DNA from: Lachnospiraceae bacterium
GTDB taxonomy: Bacteria > Bacillota > Clostridia > Lachnospirales > Lachnospiraceae
Assembly (NCBI GenBank): GCA_011959105.1
Contig: BLLU01000277.1
Coordinates: 1 to 33,751 of the forward strand
DNA length: 33,751 bases
Reading direction: 5' to 3'
The position numbers and the translations under genes are program-made. Within the stretch, counting starts at the first letter, position 1. Every line of letters starts with the position of its first letter. This document shows, one piece after another, positions 15,268 through 22,430 of the stretch. The notes under the pieces were generated by a model. That model searched no databases, was not told the DNA's origin, and was given only the letters and a program-made list of their open reading frames with translations.

Positions 15268-17475
15268 ATGGCAGCAAAAAGCGGCAGTTTGTCAATCAAC
15301 AGTGAAAACATTTTCCCGATTATCAAGAAGTGGTTGTACAATGACCACGATATCTTTTACAGGGAACTGATCTCCAACGGGTGTGACGCCATCACAAAGC
15401 TGAAAAAGCTGGACATGATGGGGGAATATACCCTGCCGGATGACTACAAAGCCAGAATTGACGTGGTGGTGGACCCGGAGAACAAGACGCTCACCTTCAC
15501 CGACAATGGCCTGGGCATGACCGCCGGTGAGGTGGAGGAGTATATCAATCAGATTGCTTTCTCCGGCGCCACGGATTTCATCGAGAAATATAAGGATAAG
15601 AGCAATGCGGACCAGATCATCGGCCATTTTGGATTGGGCTTTTACTCGGCCTTTATGGTGGCGGACGAGGTGCATATCGACACTCTTTCCTATCAGGAGG
15701 GTGCGGCTCCGGTGCATTGGGAATGCGATGGCGGCACGGAATTTACCATGGAGGACGGAGAGCGGAAGGAAGTGGGTACCACCATCACCCTGTTCCTCAG
15801 CGACGGCTGTCTGGAGTTCTGCAACGAGTACAAGGCAAGGGAAGTTTTGAAAAAATATTGTTCTTTCATGCCCACCGAGATATACCTGTCCAAGGCAAAT
15901 ACCCAGGAGACCCAGATCATTACGCTGGATGAAAAGCTGGAGGATGATGTGGTGCTGGAGGAGATTCACCCGGAGGTCAAGGAGCCAAAGGAGGGTGAAG
16001 AGCCGGAAGAGCCCGGGGAGGAGAAGCTGAAGATCAGAAAGCGCCCGGAACTGATCAATGAAACCCTGCCCCTGTGGACCAAACATCCCAACGACTGCAC
16101 CAGAGAGGAGTATCTGGCCTTTTACCGCAAGGTGTTCCAGGATTACAAGGAGCCTTTGTTCTGGGTACACCTGAATATGGATTATCCCTTTAATCTGAAG
16201 GGAATCCTGTATTTCCCCAAGATCAATATGGAGTATGAGTCCATTGAGGGAACCATCAAGCTGTATAACAACCAGGTGTTTATCGCGGACAATATCAAAG
16301 AAGTCATTCCGGAGTTTTTGATGCTGCTCAAGGGTGTCATCGACTGCCCGGATCTGCCTCTGAATGTGTCCAGAAGCGCTCTGCAGAACGATGGATTTGT
16401 GAAGAAAATTTCTGAGTTTATCAGTAAGAAAGTGGCGGACAAACTCTCCGGCATGTGCAAGACCGAGAAGGAAGAGTACGACAAGTACTGGGATGATATC
16501 AGTCCCTTCATCAAATTCGGCTGTCTGAAGGATGATAAGTTCTGCGAGAAGATGAACGATTATATCCTGTTTAAGAATCTGGAGGGGAAATACCTGACTT
16601 TACCGGAGTGCCTGGAGGTGAAGCCCACAGACGCGGAAGAGACGGATGCTTCCAATGCTGCGGAAGAGACCCGGGCCGGCAGTGCCGCAGATGAGAACGG
16701 CGAAGCCGCGCAGGCCGGCAGCAAGGCGGAAACGGACGGCAATTCGGACGAGACGGCGGGAACCGGCAGTGCCGTGGATGAAAACGGTGAGAAGGTGGAA
16801 GCCGAAATTGTCACCGGAGAAACGGACGGAGAAGAGGACGCGGAGGAAGAAGAGGAGAAAAACGAGAAGGTCATCTATTATGTGACGGATGAGCAGCAGC
16901 AGAGTCAGTATATCAATATGTTCAAGGCTGCCAAGATGGACGCGGTGATCCTGACCCACAATATTGACCAGCCCTTTATCTCCCAGCTGGAGTCCAAGAA
17001 CGAGGGCGTGAAGTTCCTGCGCATCGACGCGGATCTGACGGACGCCATGAAGGCCAAGACCTCCAAGAAGGCCGAGAAGGAGATGGAAGAGCAGGCGGAA
17101 GCCATAGCCGCCATCATGAAAAAGGCCCTGAAGAACGACAAGATCACGGTGAAGGTGGAGAAGCTGAAGAACAAGAAGATTTCTTCCGTGATTACATTGT
17201 CCGAGGAAAGCAGACGGATGCAGGACATGATGAAGATGTACTCCATGAACGGCATGGATCTGGGCGGCTTCGGCGCGGAGGGGGAGACCCTGGTGCTGAA
17301 TGCCAACCACCCCCTGGTGCAGTATGTGGTGGAGCATCAGGACGGCGGAAACGTGGAGATGTTCTGCGAACAGTTGTATGACTTGGCAAAGATCCAGCAT
17401 GCACCTCTTGCGCCGGAGGCCATGACCAGATTCATTTCCAGAAGCAATGATATCATGATGCTGCTGGCAAAATAA
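15268..17475 (+). CDS. htpG: Molecular chaperone HtpG (Hsp90)
   Basis: A 735-residue bacterial Hsp90, an ATP-driven dimeric chaperone of the cytoplasm. The GHKL ATPase domain shows ELISNGCDAITKL, TDNGLGMT, FSGATDF and GHFGLGFYSAFMVAD. A charged linker lies near 232-256. The middle domain has LPLNVSRSALQND with the catalytic Arg. It is about 100 residues longer than usual because residues ~452-531 are an acidic Ala/Gly/Glu-rich insertion carrying two near-copies of GSAADENGE. The frame is open to 15148, but ATG 15268 with AAGGAT upstream gives the normal N-terminus. Control by CIRCE is visible upstream. Confidence 0.95.
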   Translation: MAAKSGSLSINSENIFPIIKKWLYNDHDIFYRELISNGCDAITKLKKLDMMGEYTLPDDYKARIDVVVDPENKTLTFTDNGLGMTAGEVEEYINQIAFSGATDFIEKYKDKSNADQIIGHFGLGFYSAFMVADEVHIDTLSYQEGAAPVHWECDGGTEFTMEDGERKEVGTTITLFLSDGCLEFCNEYKAREVLKKYCSFMPTEIYLSKANTQETQIITLDEKLEDDVVLEEIHPEVKEPKEGEEPEEPGEEKLKIRKRPELINETLPLWTKHPNDCTREEYLAFYRKVFQDYKEPLFWVHLNMDYPFNLKGILYFPKINMEYESIEGTIKLYNNQVFIADNIKEVIPEFLMLLKGVIDCPDLPLNVSRSALQNDGFVKKISEFISKKVADKLSGMCKTEKEEYDKYWDDISPFIKFGCLKDDKFCEKMNDYILFKNLEGKYLTLPECLEVKPTDAEETDASNAAEETRAGSAADENGEAAQAGSKAETDGNSDETAGTGSAVDENGEKVEAEIVTGETDGEEDAEEEEEKNEKVIYYVTDEQQQSQYINMFKAAKMDAVILTHNIDQPFISQLESKNEGVKFLRIDADLTDAMKAKTSKKAEKEMEEQAEAIAAIMKKALKNDKITVKVEKLKNKKISSVITLSEESRRMQDMMKMYSMNGMDLGGFGAEGETLVLNANHPLVQYVVEHQDGGNVEMFCEQLYDLAKIQHAPLAPEAMTRFISRSNDIMMLLAK

Positions 17476-17493
17476 AATATAGCCGATTCGGTA

Positions 17494-18567
17494 TCAGTAC
17501 AGCCCTGCATTCTTTTTTGTGGATGCGGGGCTGTCCGGCCTCCATCCCTCCAGCACCCTTTCAATACTGTAGGTTTCTGCTTCCTGCCATGTCAGCCGGC
17601 AGGAAAAATCCGCCCTTTTCCCGGCATCGCTTCCGGGGCCATAGCAGGCGTATTCCCCATAATAGAAATGACCGTGTTCTTTGCCCCAGTCCTCCCAGCC
17701 GGCAGGATGGATGTGGGCATCCATAAAGCATTCCAGAAAGACGGTACGGGCGTATTCTCTCCAGGGACGTCCCAGATAGACGGAAGCCTTGGGACAGTCA
17801 CCGAGCAATCGGCAGCGGTGGAAAACATATCCGTATTTTTGCTCCCGGGGCGTAGAGGCGGCGGTAAGATAACCATAGATCGTTTGTCCGTCAGGGTTTT
17901 CCGGGGGAGGAAGAGGAGCCTTGGCGGCAAATATTTCACATTCCTCGAAAAAGCATACGGCTCCCCCAAAGATGAAATCCACATCCCCACGGATATGGCA
18001 GTGTACATAGTACTGTCTGCCCATGGTGCGGGGCAGATATTGACCGGGGCCGATAAAACCGCCGGGCTGTGCTTCCTTGAGGGGTAAGGGCGCAGTGAAC
18101 AGAGTGTCCTGACTTCCCAGCAGGCAGCAGTGCTCCGCACAGAGACGGTCCCCATCCGCATACAGTGCAATAGCCTGTCCGGCCAGGCGGCCGCAGCCGG
18201 CATCGTTTTGAACAGTCAGATGCCGAAGCGTCACATCGTGGGTGTGGATGCGCAGAGCAGCCGTGCGGAAAGTACCTCTTTTGCTGCCGTCTTCCATGGC
18301 TTGCAGGGCATAATCCCCATATACCAGCACTGTGGTATCAGCGCCGCTTCCCTCCAATGTTACATAAGGACGTTCCAACACCAGCTTTTCCCGATACACA
18401 CCGGGAGCGATATGGATGATGACGGGAGAAACCGCCTCATGGGGGGCAGGATAGGCGGGGGGCAGCGGAGAATAATCCCTGCCGGCGTATTCGATGGCGG
18501 CCCCTATAGTGGCAAAACAGGGGGCGGGCTGGTTCTTGCCCACATAGATATGGATCACTTCGCACAT
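17494..18567 (-). CDS. Pectinesterase (carbohydrate esterase family 8)
   Basis: A 357-residue pectin methylesterase, which removes methyl groups from galacturonan, giving pectate and methanol. The right-handed beta-helix family motifs are all present: IHIAPGVYREKL, the catalytic Gln and Asp in GSQDTLF, the nucleophile region VDFIFGGA, YGYLTAAS and YLGRPWREYA. The frame extends upstream, but ATG 18567 follows TAGGAGAT and is preferred. No signal peptide is present, so it should act in the cytoplasm on imported oligogalacturonides. It starts 23 bases after the HD-GYP stop, so the two share a transcript. It converges on htpG with an 18-base gap. Confidence 0.92.
   Translation of the reverse strand: MCEVIHIYVGKNQPAPCFATIGAAIEYAGRDYSPLPPAYPAPHEAVSPVIIHIAPGVYREKLVLERPYVTLEGSGADTTVLVYGDYALQAMEDGSKRGTFRTAALRIHTHDVTLRHLTVQNDAGCGRLAGQAIALYADGDRLCAEHCCLLGSQDTLFTAPLPLKEAQPGGFIGPGQYLPRTMGRQYYVHCHIRGDVDFIFGGAVCFFEECEIFAAKAPLPPPENPDGQTIYGYLTAASTPREQKYGYVFHRCRLLGDCPKASVYLGRPWREYARTVFLECFMDAHIHPAGWEDWGKEHGHFYYGEYACYGPGSDAGKRADFSCRLTWQEAETYSIERVLEGWRPDSPASTKKNAGLY
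17499..17534. terminator. 12-bp hairpin between convergent htpG and pectinesterase
   Basis: ACAGCCCTGCAT (17499-17510) pairs with ATGCGGGGCTGT (17523-17534) with one G-T wobble. It overlaps the last codons of the pectinesterase gene. The T-run sits in the loop (plus strand) and not after the stem, so its efficiency as a terminator is uncertain. Confidence 0.4.
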
Positions 18568-18590
18568 GGTATCTCCTATCCGAAAACAGC

Positions 18591-19670
18591 TTACAGCAGG
18601 GCCTCGATGCACAAGTCGGGCGTTTCTGCCAGATTCACATACTGATCGCCGCATTGTACCATGGGCCGGGACAGTTTTGGCTTGTTGATAAAGATGATGG
18701 TTCCTTCCCGGCCGTCACTCAGGCGGCAACGATTCTGTATATATGTATTTACGATGTTTTCCAGAAAACAAAGCACAAAGCCCACGTCATACCGCTGCAG
18801 TCCTTCCAGCTCAAATATCTCAATGACCTTAAAAGGACAGATTGGCGCCCGATATACCCGGGCAGAGGTCATGGCGTCATAGACATCCGCGATGGATACC
18901 ATCTTGGCATAAGTGTCGATCTCCGCATCTTTGAGGCCCAGAGGGTAGCCGGAACCATCGCTCCGCTCATGATGCATCAGTGCGGCATTGCAGATATGCT
19001 CATGAATGTTCTGTTTCATAAGCAGTTGATAACCTTCAAAAGAATGCTTTTTGACTTGATAGTATTCAAGGTCCGTGAGTTTTCCCGGCTTGGTGATGAT
19101 CTCATGGGGAACCAGCAGCTTGCCCACATCATGGAGCAGACCGCAGGTGGTAGCCATTTCCACCTCTGCATCGGAAAGCTGCAGCCAGTGGGCAAATACA
19201 TTGCAGATCAATCCCACGTTCAGACAGTGCGCAAAAGTAGAATCATCGTATTCCCGCATATTATGCAGCATATCCAGTATGCTGGCATGTCCTGCGGTAT
19301 CCATGACCATTTCCAGAAAACGGTTCAGCAGTTCCTTTACATCCAACTGGGTATTTTTTTCCACGACCTGATTGATCATATTTTTAAAGGAATCTACTTC
19401 CGCTTCATAGACCTTTTTGAATGCTTTGAACTCAGGGCTCTCTTTTATCCTTGTAAAATAGGACTGCCCTTCGGGTGCGGGTAAGGGCCTGGGATCTGCC
19501 ATTACCTCATCCTTCACATGTAATGTCAGGATTCCGTAGAGATCCAATTTCATGATCTGGGAATCCGTGAGCACGGTATCTTTGGGCAAAATAAGCTGAT
19601 GGTTGGAAGTTATCACATCGTCTGCAACAATCATGCCCGGAACCAATTGCTGAGTTGTTAATCTTTTCAT
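18591..19670 (-). CDS. HD-GYP domain protein (putative c-di-GMP phosphodiesterase)
   Basis: A 359-residue protein with an HD-GYP domain, the class that hydrolyses cyclic di-GMP to GMP. A short N-terminal domain (1-60, LVPGMIVADDV) is typical of soluble HD-GYP proteins. The metal-binding HD is His180-Asp181 (LLHDVGKLLVP), followed by HHERSDGSGYP (233-243, the GYP-loop signature) and ADVYDAMTSARVYR. No membrane or receiver domain is seen. The start has AAGGAAAGAAGG upstream and a consensus promoter at 19741-19769. It is the first gene of an operon with the pectinesterase, an unusual pairing. Activity on c-di-GMP is family-based. Confidence 0.92.
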   Translation of the reverse strand: MKRLTTQQLVPGMIVADDVITSNHQLILPKDTVLTDSQIMKLDLYGILTLHVKDEVMADPRPLPAPEGQSYFTRIKESPEFKAFKKVYEAEVDSFKNMINQVVEKNTQLDVKELLNRFLEMVMDTAGHASILDMLHNMREYDDSTFAHCLNVGLICNVFAHWLQLSDAEVEMATTCGLLHDVGKLLVPHEIITKPGKLTDLEYYQVKKHSFEGYQLLMKQNIHEHICNAALMHHERSDGSGYPLGLKDAEIDTYAKMVSIADVYDAMTSARVYRAPICPFKVIEIFELEGLQRYDVGFVLCFLENIVNTYIQNRCRLSDGREGTIIFINKPKLSRPMVQCGDQYVNLAETPDLCIEALL

Positions 19671-19740
19671 TCTGGAACAGCCTTCTTTCCTTGCAGGATG
19701 GCGCTAATGTACGGACGCGCGGCATCGTTGAGCGACTTAT

Positions 19741-19769
19741 ATTATAGCGAAAAGGGGGTGGATTGTCAA
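19741..19769 (-). promoter_or_regulatory. Consensus promoter of the HD-GYP/pectinesterase operon
   Basis: On the minus strand TTGACA (19769-19764), 17-base spacer, TATAAT (19746-19741). Both boxes are perfect, predicting strong transcription starting about 65 bases before the HD-GYP start codon. Confidence 0.85.
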
Positions 19770-19787
19770 TTTGCTTTCCGCAGCCAT

Positions 19788-20024
19788 TTACCGTTTGAGG
19801 CCGGAACCTGTTCCCGTAAAATGGCTGTCAATGTAGTCCAGGTAGGGCTTGCGATTGATATCCTCCGGATGGTTTCTATACCAGTCAAAGGCATTAGACA
19901 GGCCATGCGCCAGCTGCTTTGTATCAGGCATATATTCATTTTGTGCGGATACATCCAGACGATATTCATCATTGCTGAAGCAAAAATAGTTTCTTTGCTC
20001 CGTGTTCTCATATATACTTACAAA
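19788..20024 (-). pseudogene. C-terminal remnant of an NAD-dependent epimerase/dehydratase-like gene
   Basis: On the minus strand an open frame of 79 codons without a usable start ends at TAA 19790-19788. It reads YFCFSNDEYRLDVS, then LAHGLSNAFDWYRNHPED and INRKPYLDYIDSHF. The pattern 'xGLxxAFxWYxxHxxxxNRKPYLxYID' resembles the C-terminus of SDR-type NAD-dependent epimerases. The rest of the protein is absent and a stop lies directly upstream in frame. It is therefore a broken remainder. Recognition rests on the C-terminal pattern only. Confidence 0.5.
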
Positions 20025-20074
20025 TTATCTGCTTACAAAAACTGTTCCGCCAGTTACCAGTATTTTTTTCATGG

Positions 20075-20461
20075 TCATAGGCCATACCCATTGCCCTGCT
20101 TTGCTTGGGGCAGCTTTCCGGCTATTTCAGCCAGGACTTTCCACTGTTCTTCCGTCAGATTGGCGAGTACGGAAAGCAGTTGCTTTTTAAAGGAATCTGC
20201 TTCGCTCCTTTGGATGTTACCAATAAAGGAGACAATCTGCTCATCCTGCGTCTGTTCGATGAACATCTCTCCGATGCCTTCACGGAGCCATTGGGTACTG
20301 ACGCTGAACTCGCGACAGATCAGGGCGATTGCGGCGTCACTGGGGGAACGCTTTCCGGTTTCATATCCTGCAATATTATTCCTTCCCACATTCAGCCTGT
20401 CGGCAAATTGCTGCTGCGTCAGATTCAGGGTCCTTCTAAGCCTTTTCAGTCGTTCGTTCAT
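20075..20461 (-). CDS. XRE-family transcriptional regulator (phage-repressor-like)
   Basis: A 128-residue protein. Residues 1-60 are a Cro/CI-type helix-turn-helix (LRRTLNLTQQQFADRLNV, then NNIAGYETGKRSPSDAAI), followed by EFSVSTQWLREGIGEMF, a segment shared with many phage and ICE repressors. The C-terminal half is helical with LANLTEEQWKVLAEIAG. It has its own consensus promoter and a small GTATAC-centred dyad in its leader, consistent with autoregulation. It is transcribed away from the orphan tail-fibre operon, for which it is the obvious candidate repressor; that link is inference. Confidence 0.88.
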   Translation of the reverse strand: MNERLKRLRRTLNLTQQQFADRLNVGRNNIAGYETGKRSPSDAAIALICREFSVSTQWLREGIGEMFIEQTQDEQIVSFIGNIQRSEADSFKKQLLSVLANLTEEQWKVLAEIAGKLPQAKQGNGYGL

Positions 20462-20499
20462 TGTTCCGTTTCCTTTCGTTGGTATACAATTCAGTTTTC

Positions 20500-20528
20500 A
20501 TTATACCCTAAAAAGCGTTTACCGTCAA
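20500..20528 (-). promoter_or_regulatory. Promoter of the XRE regulator
   Basis: On the minus strand TTGACG (20528-20523), 17-base spacer, TATAAT (20505-20500). Confidence 0.75.
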
Positions 20529-20630
20529 CAAAATAATGGCATAGTGTACATAAAAAGAAACGAAGCCACAAATACTCTCTAACTTACATTGTCTTACATG
20601 GTATGTATAAAAAAGCACTAAAGAGCATGA

Positions 20631-20659
20631 TTGACTACAGGGAGAAGCGTAGTTATGAT
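20631..20659 (+). promoter_or_regulatory. Promoter driving the small RNA / tail-fibre operon leader
   Basis: TTGACT (20631-20636), 17-base spacer, TATGAT (20654-20659). It points towards the tail-fibre operon. The region 20529-20826 contains no gene apart from this promoter and the short transcript described next. Confidence 0.65.
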
Positions 20660-20665
20660 ATACTT

Positions 20666-20740
20666 GCAGTAAAAATCTGCACGAGGGTCCGAAAAGTATA
20701 AGCATATTGCAGAACACCGTCCAGCCAGGCGGTGTTTTTC
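20666..20740 (+). ncRNA. Candidate ~75-nt small RNA or attenuated leader
   Basis: Between a good promoter and an intrinsic terminator there are ~75 bases with no ORF. The 5' part can form TGCAG/CTGCA (from 20665), the middle holds CGAGGGTCC, and the 3' end is the terminator hairpin. It could be an independent small RNA or a premature-termination product of the operon leader. No known RNA family is recognised. Confidence 0.4.
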
Positions 20741-20743
20741 TTT
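20713..20743 (+). terminator. Intrinsic terminator upstream of the tail-fibre operon
   Basis: AACACCG (20713-20719), 10-base loop, CGGTGTT (20730-20736), then a T-run. It lies ~55 bases after the predicted transcription start and ~85 bases before the first small ORF. Confidence 0.75.
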
Positions 20744-20826
20744 GTCTTAAAGCCCATGCTGATGCACCGTGAAGATAAGGCGTACAAATATGTGGGACTC
20801 TCATTTTAGAAGGAGGTGTGCAAAAC

Positions 20827-20874
20827 ATGAAAATTAAACGGGAAGAGAGGTGTATTACAATAGGAGCAGAATGA
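20827..20874 (+). CDS. Tiny ORF, 15 aa, first of the tail-fibre operon
   Basis: A 15-codon ORF encoding MKIKREERCITIGAE. It is preceded by a near-perfect AAGGAGG site about ten bases before the ATG, much stronger than those of the following ORFs. Its stop overlaps the next start (AATGA). It may be a translated leader that couples downstream translation; no peptide function is known. Confidence 0.45.
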   Translation: MKIKREERCITIGAE

Positions 20875-20993
20875 TTTTTCGGAGAGCAGGCGGGGCAAGG
20901 CATCAATGGAATGCGGAGCCCCCACGGGAACAGCCGGACAAAAGCACGGTAACATTTAGAACAAAATTAGATGCAAGAAATGGAGAAAAGTAA
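20871..20993 (+). CDS. Small ORF, 40 aa, second of the tail-fibre operon
   Basis: A 40-codon ORF starting at an ATG that overlaps the stop of the 15-codon ORF, with AGGAG four bases upstream. The product is basic and polar (MIFRRAGGARHQWNAEPP and on), with no membrane segment. It ends one base before the tail-fibre ATG. The tight packing suggests translational coupling. I do not recognise it, and it may be a spacer ORF and not a functional protein. Confidence 0.35.
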   Translation: MIFRRAGGARHQWNAEPPREQPDKSTVTFRTKLDARNGEK

Positions 20994-20994
20994 A

Positions 20995-22236
20995 ATGGCA
21001 AATTTTTCAAAATTATGTATTACGGATGCGGGAAAGCGTTTACTCAATCTTAAACTGAATGCAGAGGAAGAACTGCTTTTCACGGAGATGGTTATGTCGG
21101 AAAGAAAGTATGACATGGCTGTGCTGGAAGAACTCACGGGTCTGGAAGGGATTCGGCAGAGGGCAGACATCAGGAAGGAGACAAGATCAGAAGATATCAT
21201 AATGGTAAATGCGGTATTTTTGAACAGCGGCCTGGAAGAGGGTTACTTTGCGAACACGCTGGGACTGTATGCCTGTCTGGGAAAAGGGGAGCCTGTGCTG
21301 TTTGCCGTGGCGGTGGAGCAGGCAGCCGCAGCTTATATGCCTGCTAAGTCACAGACCCTGAGCGGGATGGAGCTCAAACTGAAGATCACTTTGGAGAACG
21401 CGGATCAGGTGACCATCCGGGTGGATCAGTCGGCAATGGCTACGGTGGGGGATGTGCTGGAATTGGAAAACCGCATGGCAAACCATCTGGCGGATCTGGA
21501 CAATCCCCACAGAGTATCCCCGGCACAGCTGGGAATTGAAGAAGGGGCGAACCATTATATCCACCCGAATACCCATTCAGCCGCAATGATAGATCAGGAT
21601 GCGGGACACAGGTTTGTGACCGATGCTCAAATGCAGACATGGAATGAAAAGCAATCCAGAACAGGAGATCTAAAGGACAATATTGTCACTTTTGACAGCG
21701 AAGACATGGCAAATCCGGAAGGCTGGTCGGATGTGGCACTAATTTCCACAAAAGAAAAAATGAGCAGCCTGACATGGAAATTGTCACTGATTGCTAAAAA
21801 TCTGCGTTATCTCTGGAAGCTGATCGGCAATACGCAGTTATCTATCGGCGACGGGACAATTGCAGGAGCAATAAATGCACTAAACATGGATTTGGGCAAG
21901 ATCGGAGAAAAAATGTTTACCATTGTCACCTCTAAGCCCAGCAGTAAATATACAGTCTATGAAGACTCATATTTGTATCGGAATTCTTTTGGAATGGTGA
22001 ATTTACTTCTGCATGTTACGGCTACAACCGTACAAAACACATGGCATAATATCGCATTTACGACAGGGGTTTTTTCCCCGGAAAATACCAGAGTTCTATC
22101 TGCATTTCTTGCCCATAATGATGGAACAATGGAGCCCATCAATAGCTATATGTTCAGCGATGGAAACATAAAAGTATTTAACCCGCAGATTACGGGTCAA
22201 TATAATTTTTGGATATACGGCACTTATTTTGTTTAA
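20995..22236 (+). CDS. Orphan phage tail-fibre-like protein
   Basis: A 413-residue protein built like a phage tail fibre. The N-terminus (ANFSKLCITDAGKRLLN) matches the baseplate-attachment domain of Mu-like fibres (DUF3751-like, 'ITDAGKxLL'). The centre has LADLDNPHRVSPAQLGI, HPNTHSAAMI and FVTDAQMQTWNEK, the repeats common in fibre shafts. The segment LSLIAKNLRYLWKLIGN recurs in clostridial fibres. The last ~100 residues end in TGQYNFWIYGTYFV, as in a receptor-binding tip. The ATG at 20995 (GGAG at nine bases) is preferred over 20971. No capsid, tail, lysis or integrase gene is near, so this is a solitary fibre gene. Confidence 0.8.
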   Translation: MANFSKLCITDAGKRLLNLKLNAEEELLFTEMVMSERKYDMAVLEELTGLEGIRQRADIRKETRSEDIIMVNAVFLNSGLEEGYFANTLGLYACLGKGEPVLFAVAVEQAAAAYMPAKSQTLSGMELKLKITLENADQVTIRVDQSAMATVGDVLELENRMANHLADLDNPHRVSPAQLGIEEGANHYIHPNTHSAAMIDQDAGHRFVTDAQMQTWNEKQSRTGDLKDNIVTFDSEDMANPEGWSDVALISTKEKMSSLTWKLSLIAKNLRYLWKLIGNTQLSIGDGTIAGAINALNMDLGKIGEKMFTIVTSKPSSKYTVYEDSYLYRNSFGMVNLLLHVTATTVQNTWHNIAFTTGVFSPENTRVLSAFLAHNDGTMEPINSYMFSDGNIKVFNPQITGQYNFWIYGTYFV

Positions 22237-22316
22237 CCCTGACAGTCACAAAATACAAGTGAATTGCTAAATCCAATATACACACTTGCGGCAAAGGAGA
22301 TTATAGATAAAAATTT

Positions 22317-22430
22317 ATGTTGCGGCATTTCAGTAAAGAAAATATACTGGTATTAGCGGACCATATAAAGCTGTCTTTGTATCTTGCAGGTTCGGAGAAA
22401 AAACGACAGGAGAAGAACATAAGATGCTGA
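22317..22430 (+). CDS. Possible small ORF overlapping the MATE start
   Basis: A 37-codon ORF (MLRHFSKENILVLADHIKL and on) whose stop overlaps the MATE ATG by seven bases. The only ribosome-site-like sequence, AAGGAG, is over 15 bases upstream, so translation is doubtful. The middle is amphipathic. No family is recognised. The rest of the 22237-22423 gap holds no other feature I can support. Confidence 0.22.
   Translation: MLRHFSKENILVLADHIKLSLYLAGSEKKRQEKNIRC

Noticed and set aside
19698..20582. A 294-codon plus-strand open frame
   Set aside because: It covers the dehydratase remnant, the XRE gene and two minus-strand promoters; it has no recognisable domain and the minus-strand readings explain the region.
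20995..22236. Diversity-generating retroelement target in the fibre gene
   Set aside because: No reverse transcriptase and no second copy of the fibre's 3' end was seen in the window.
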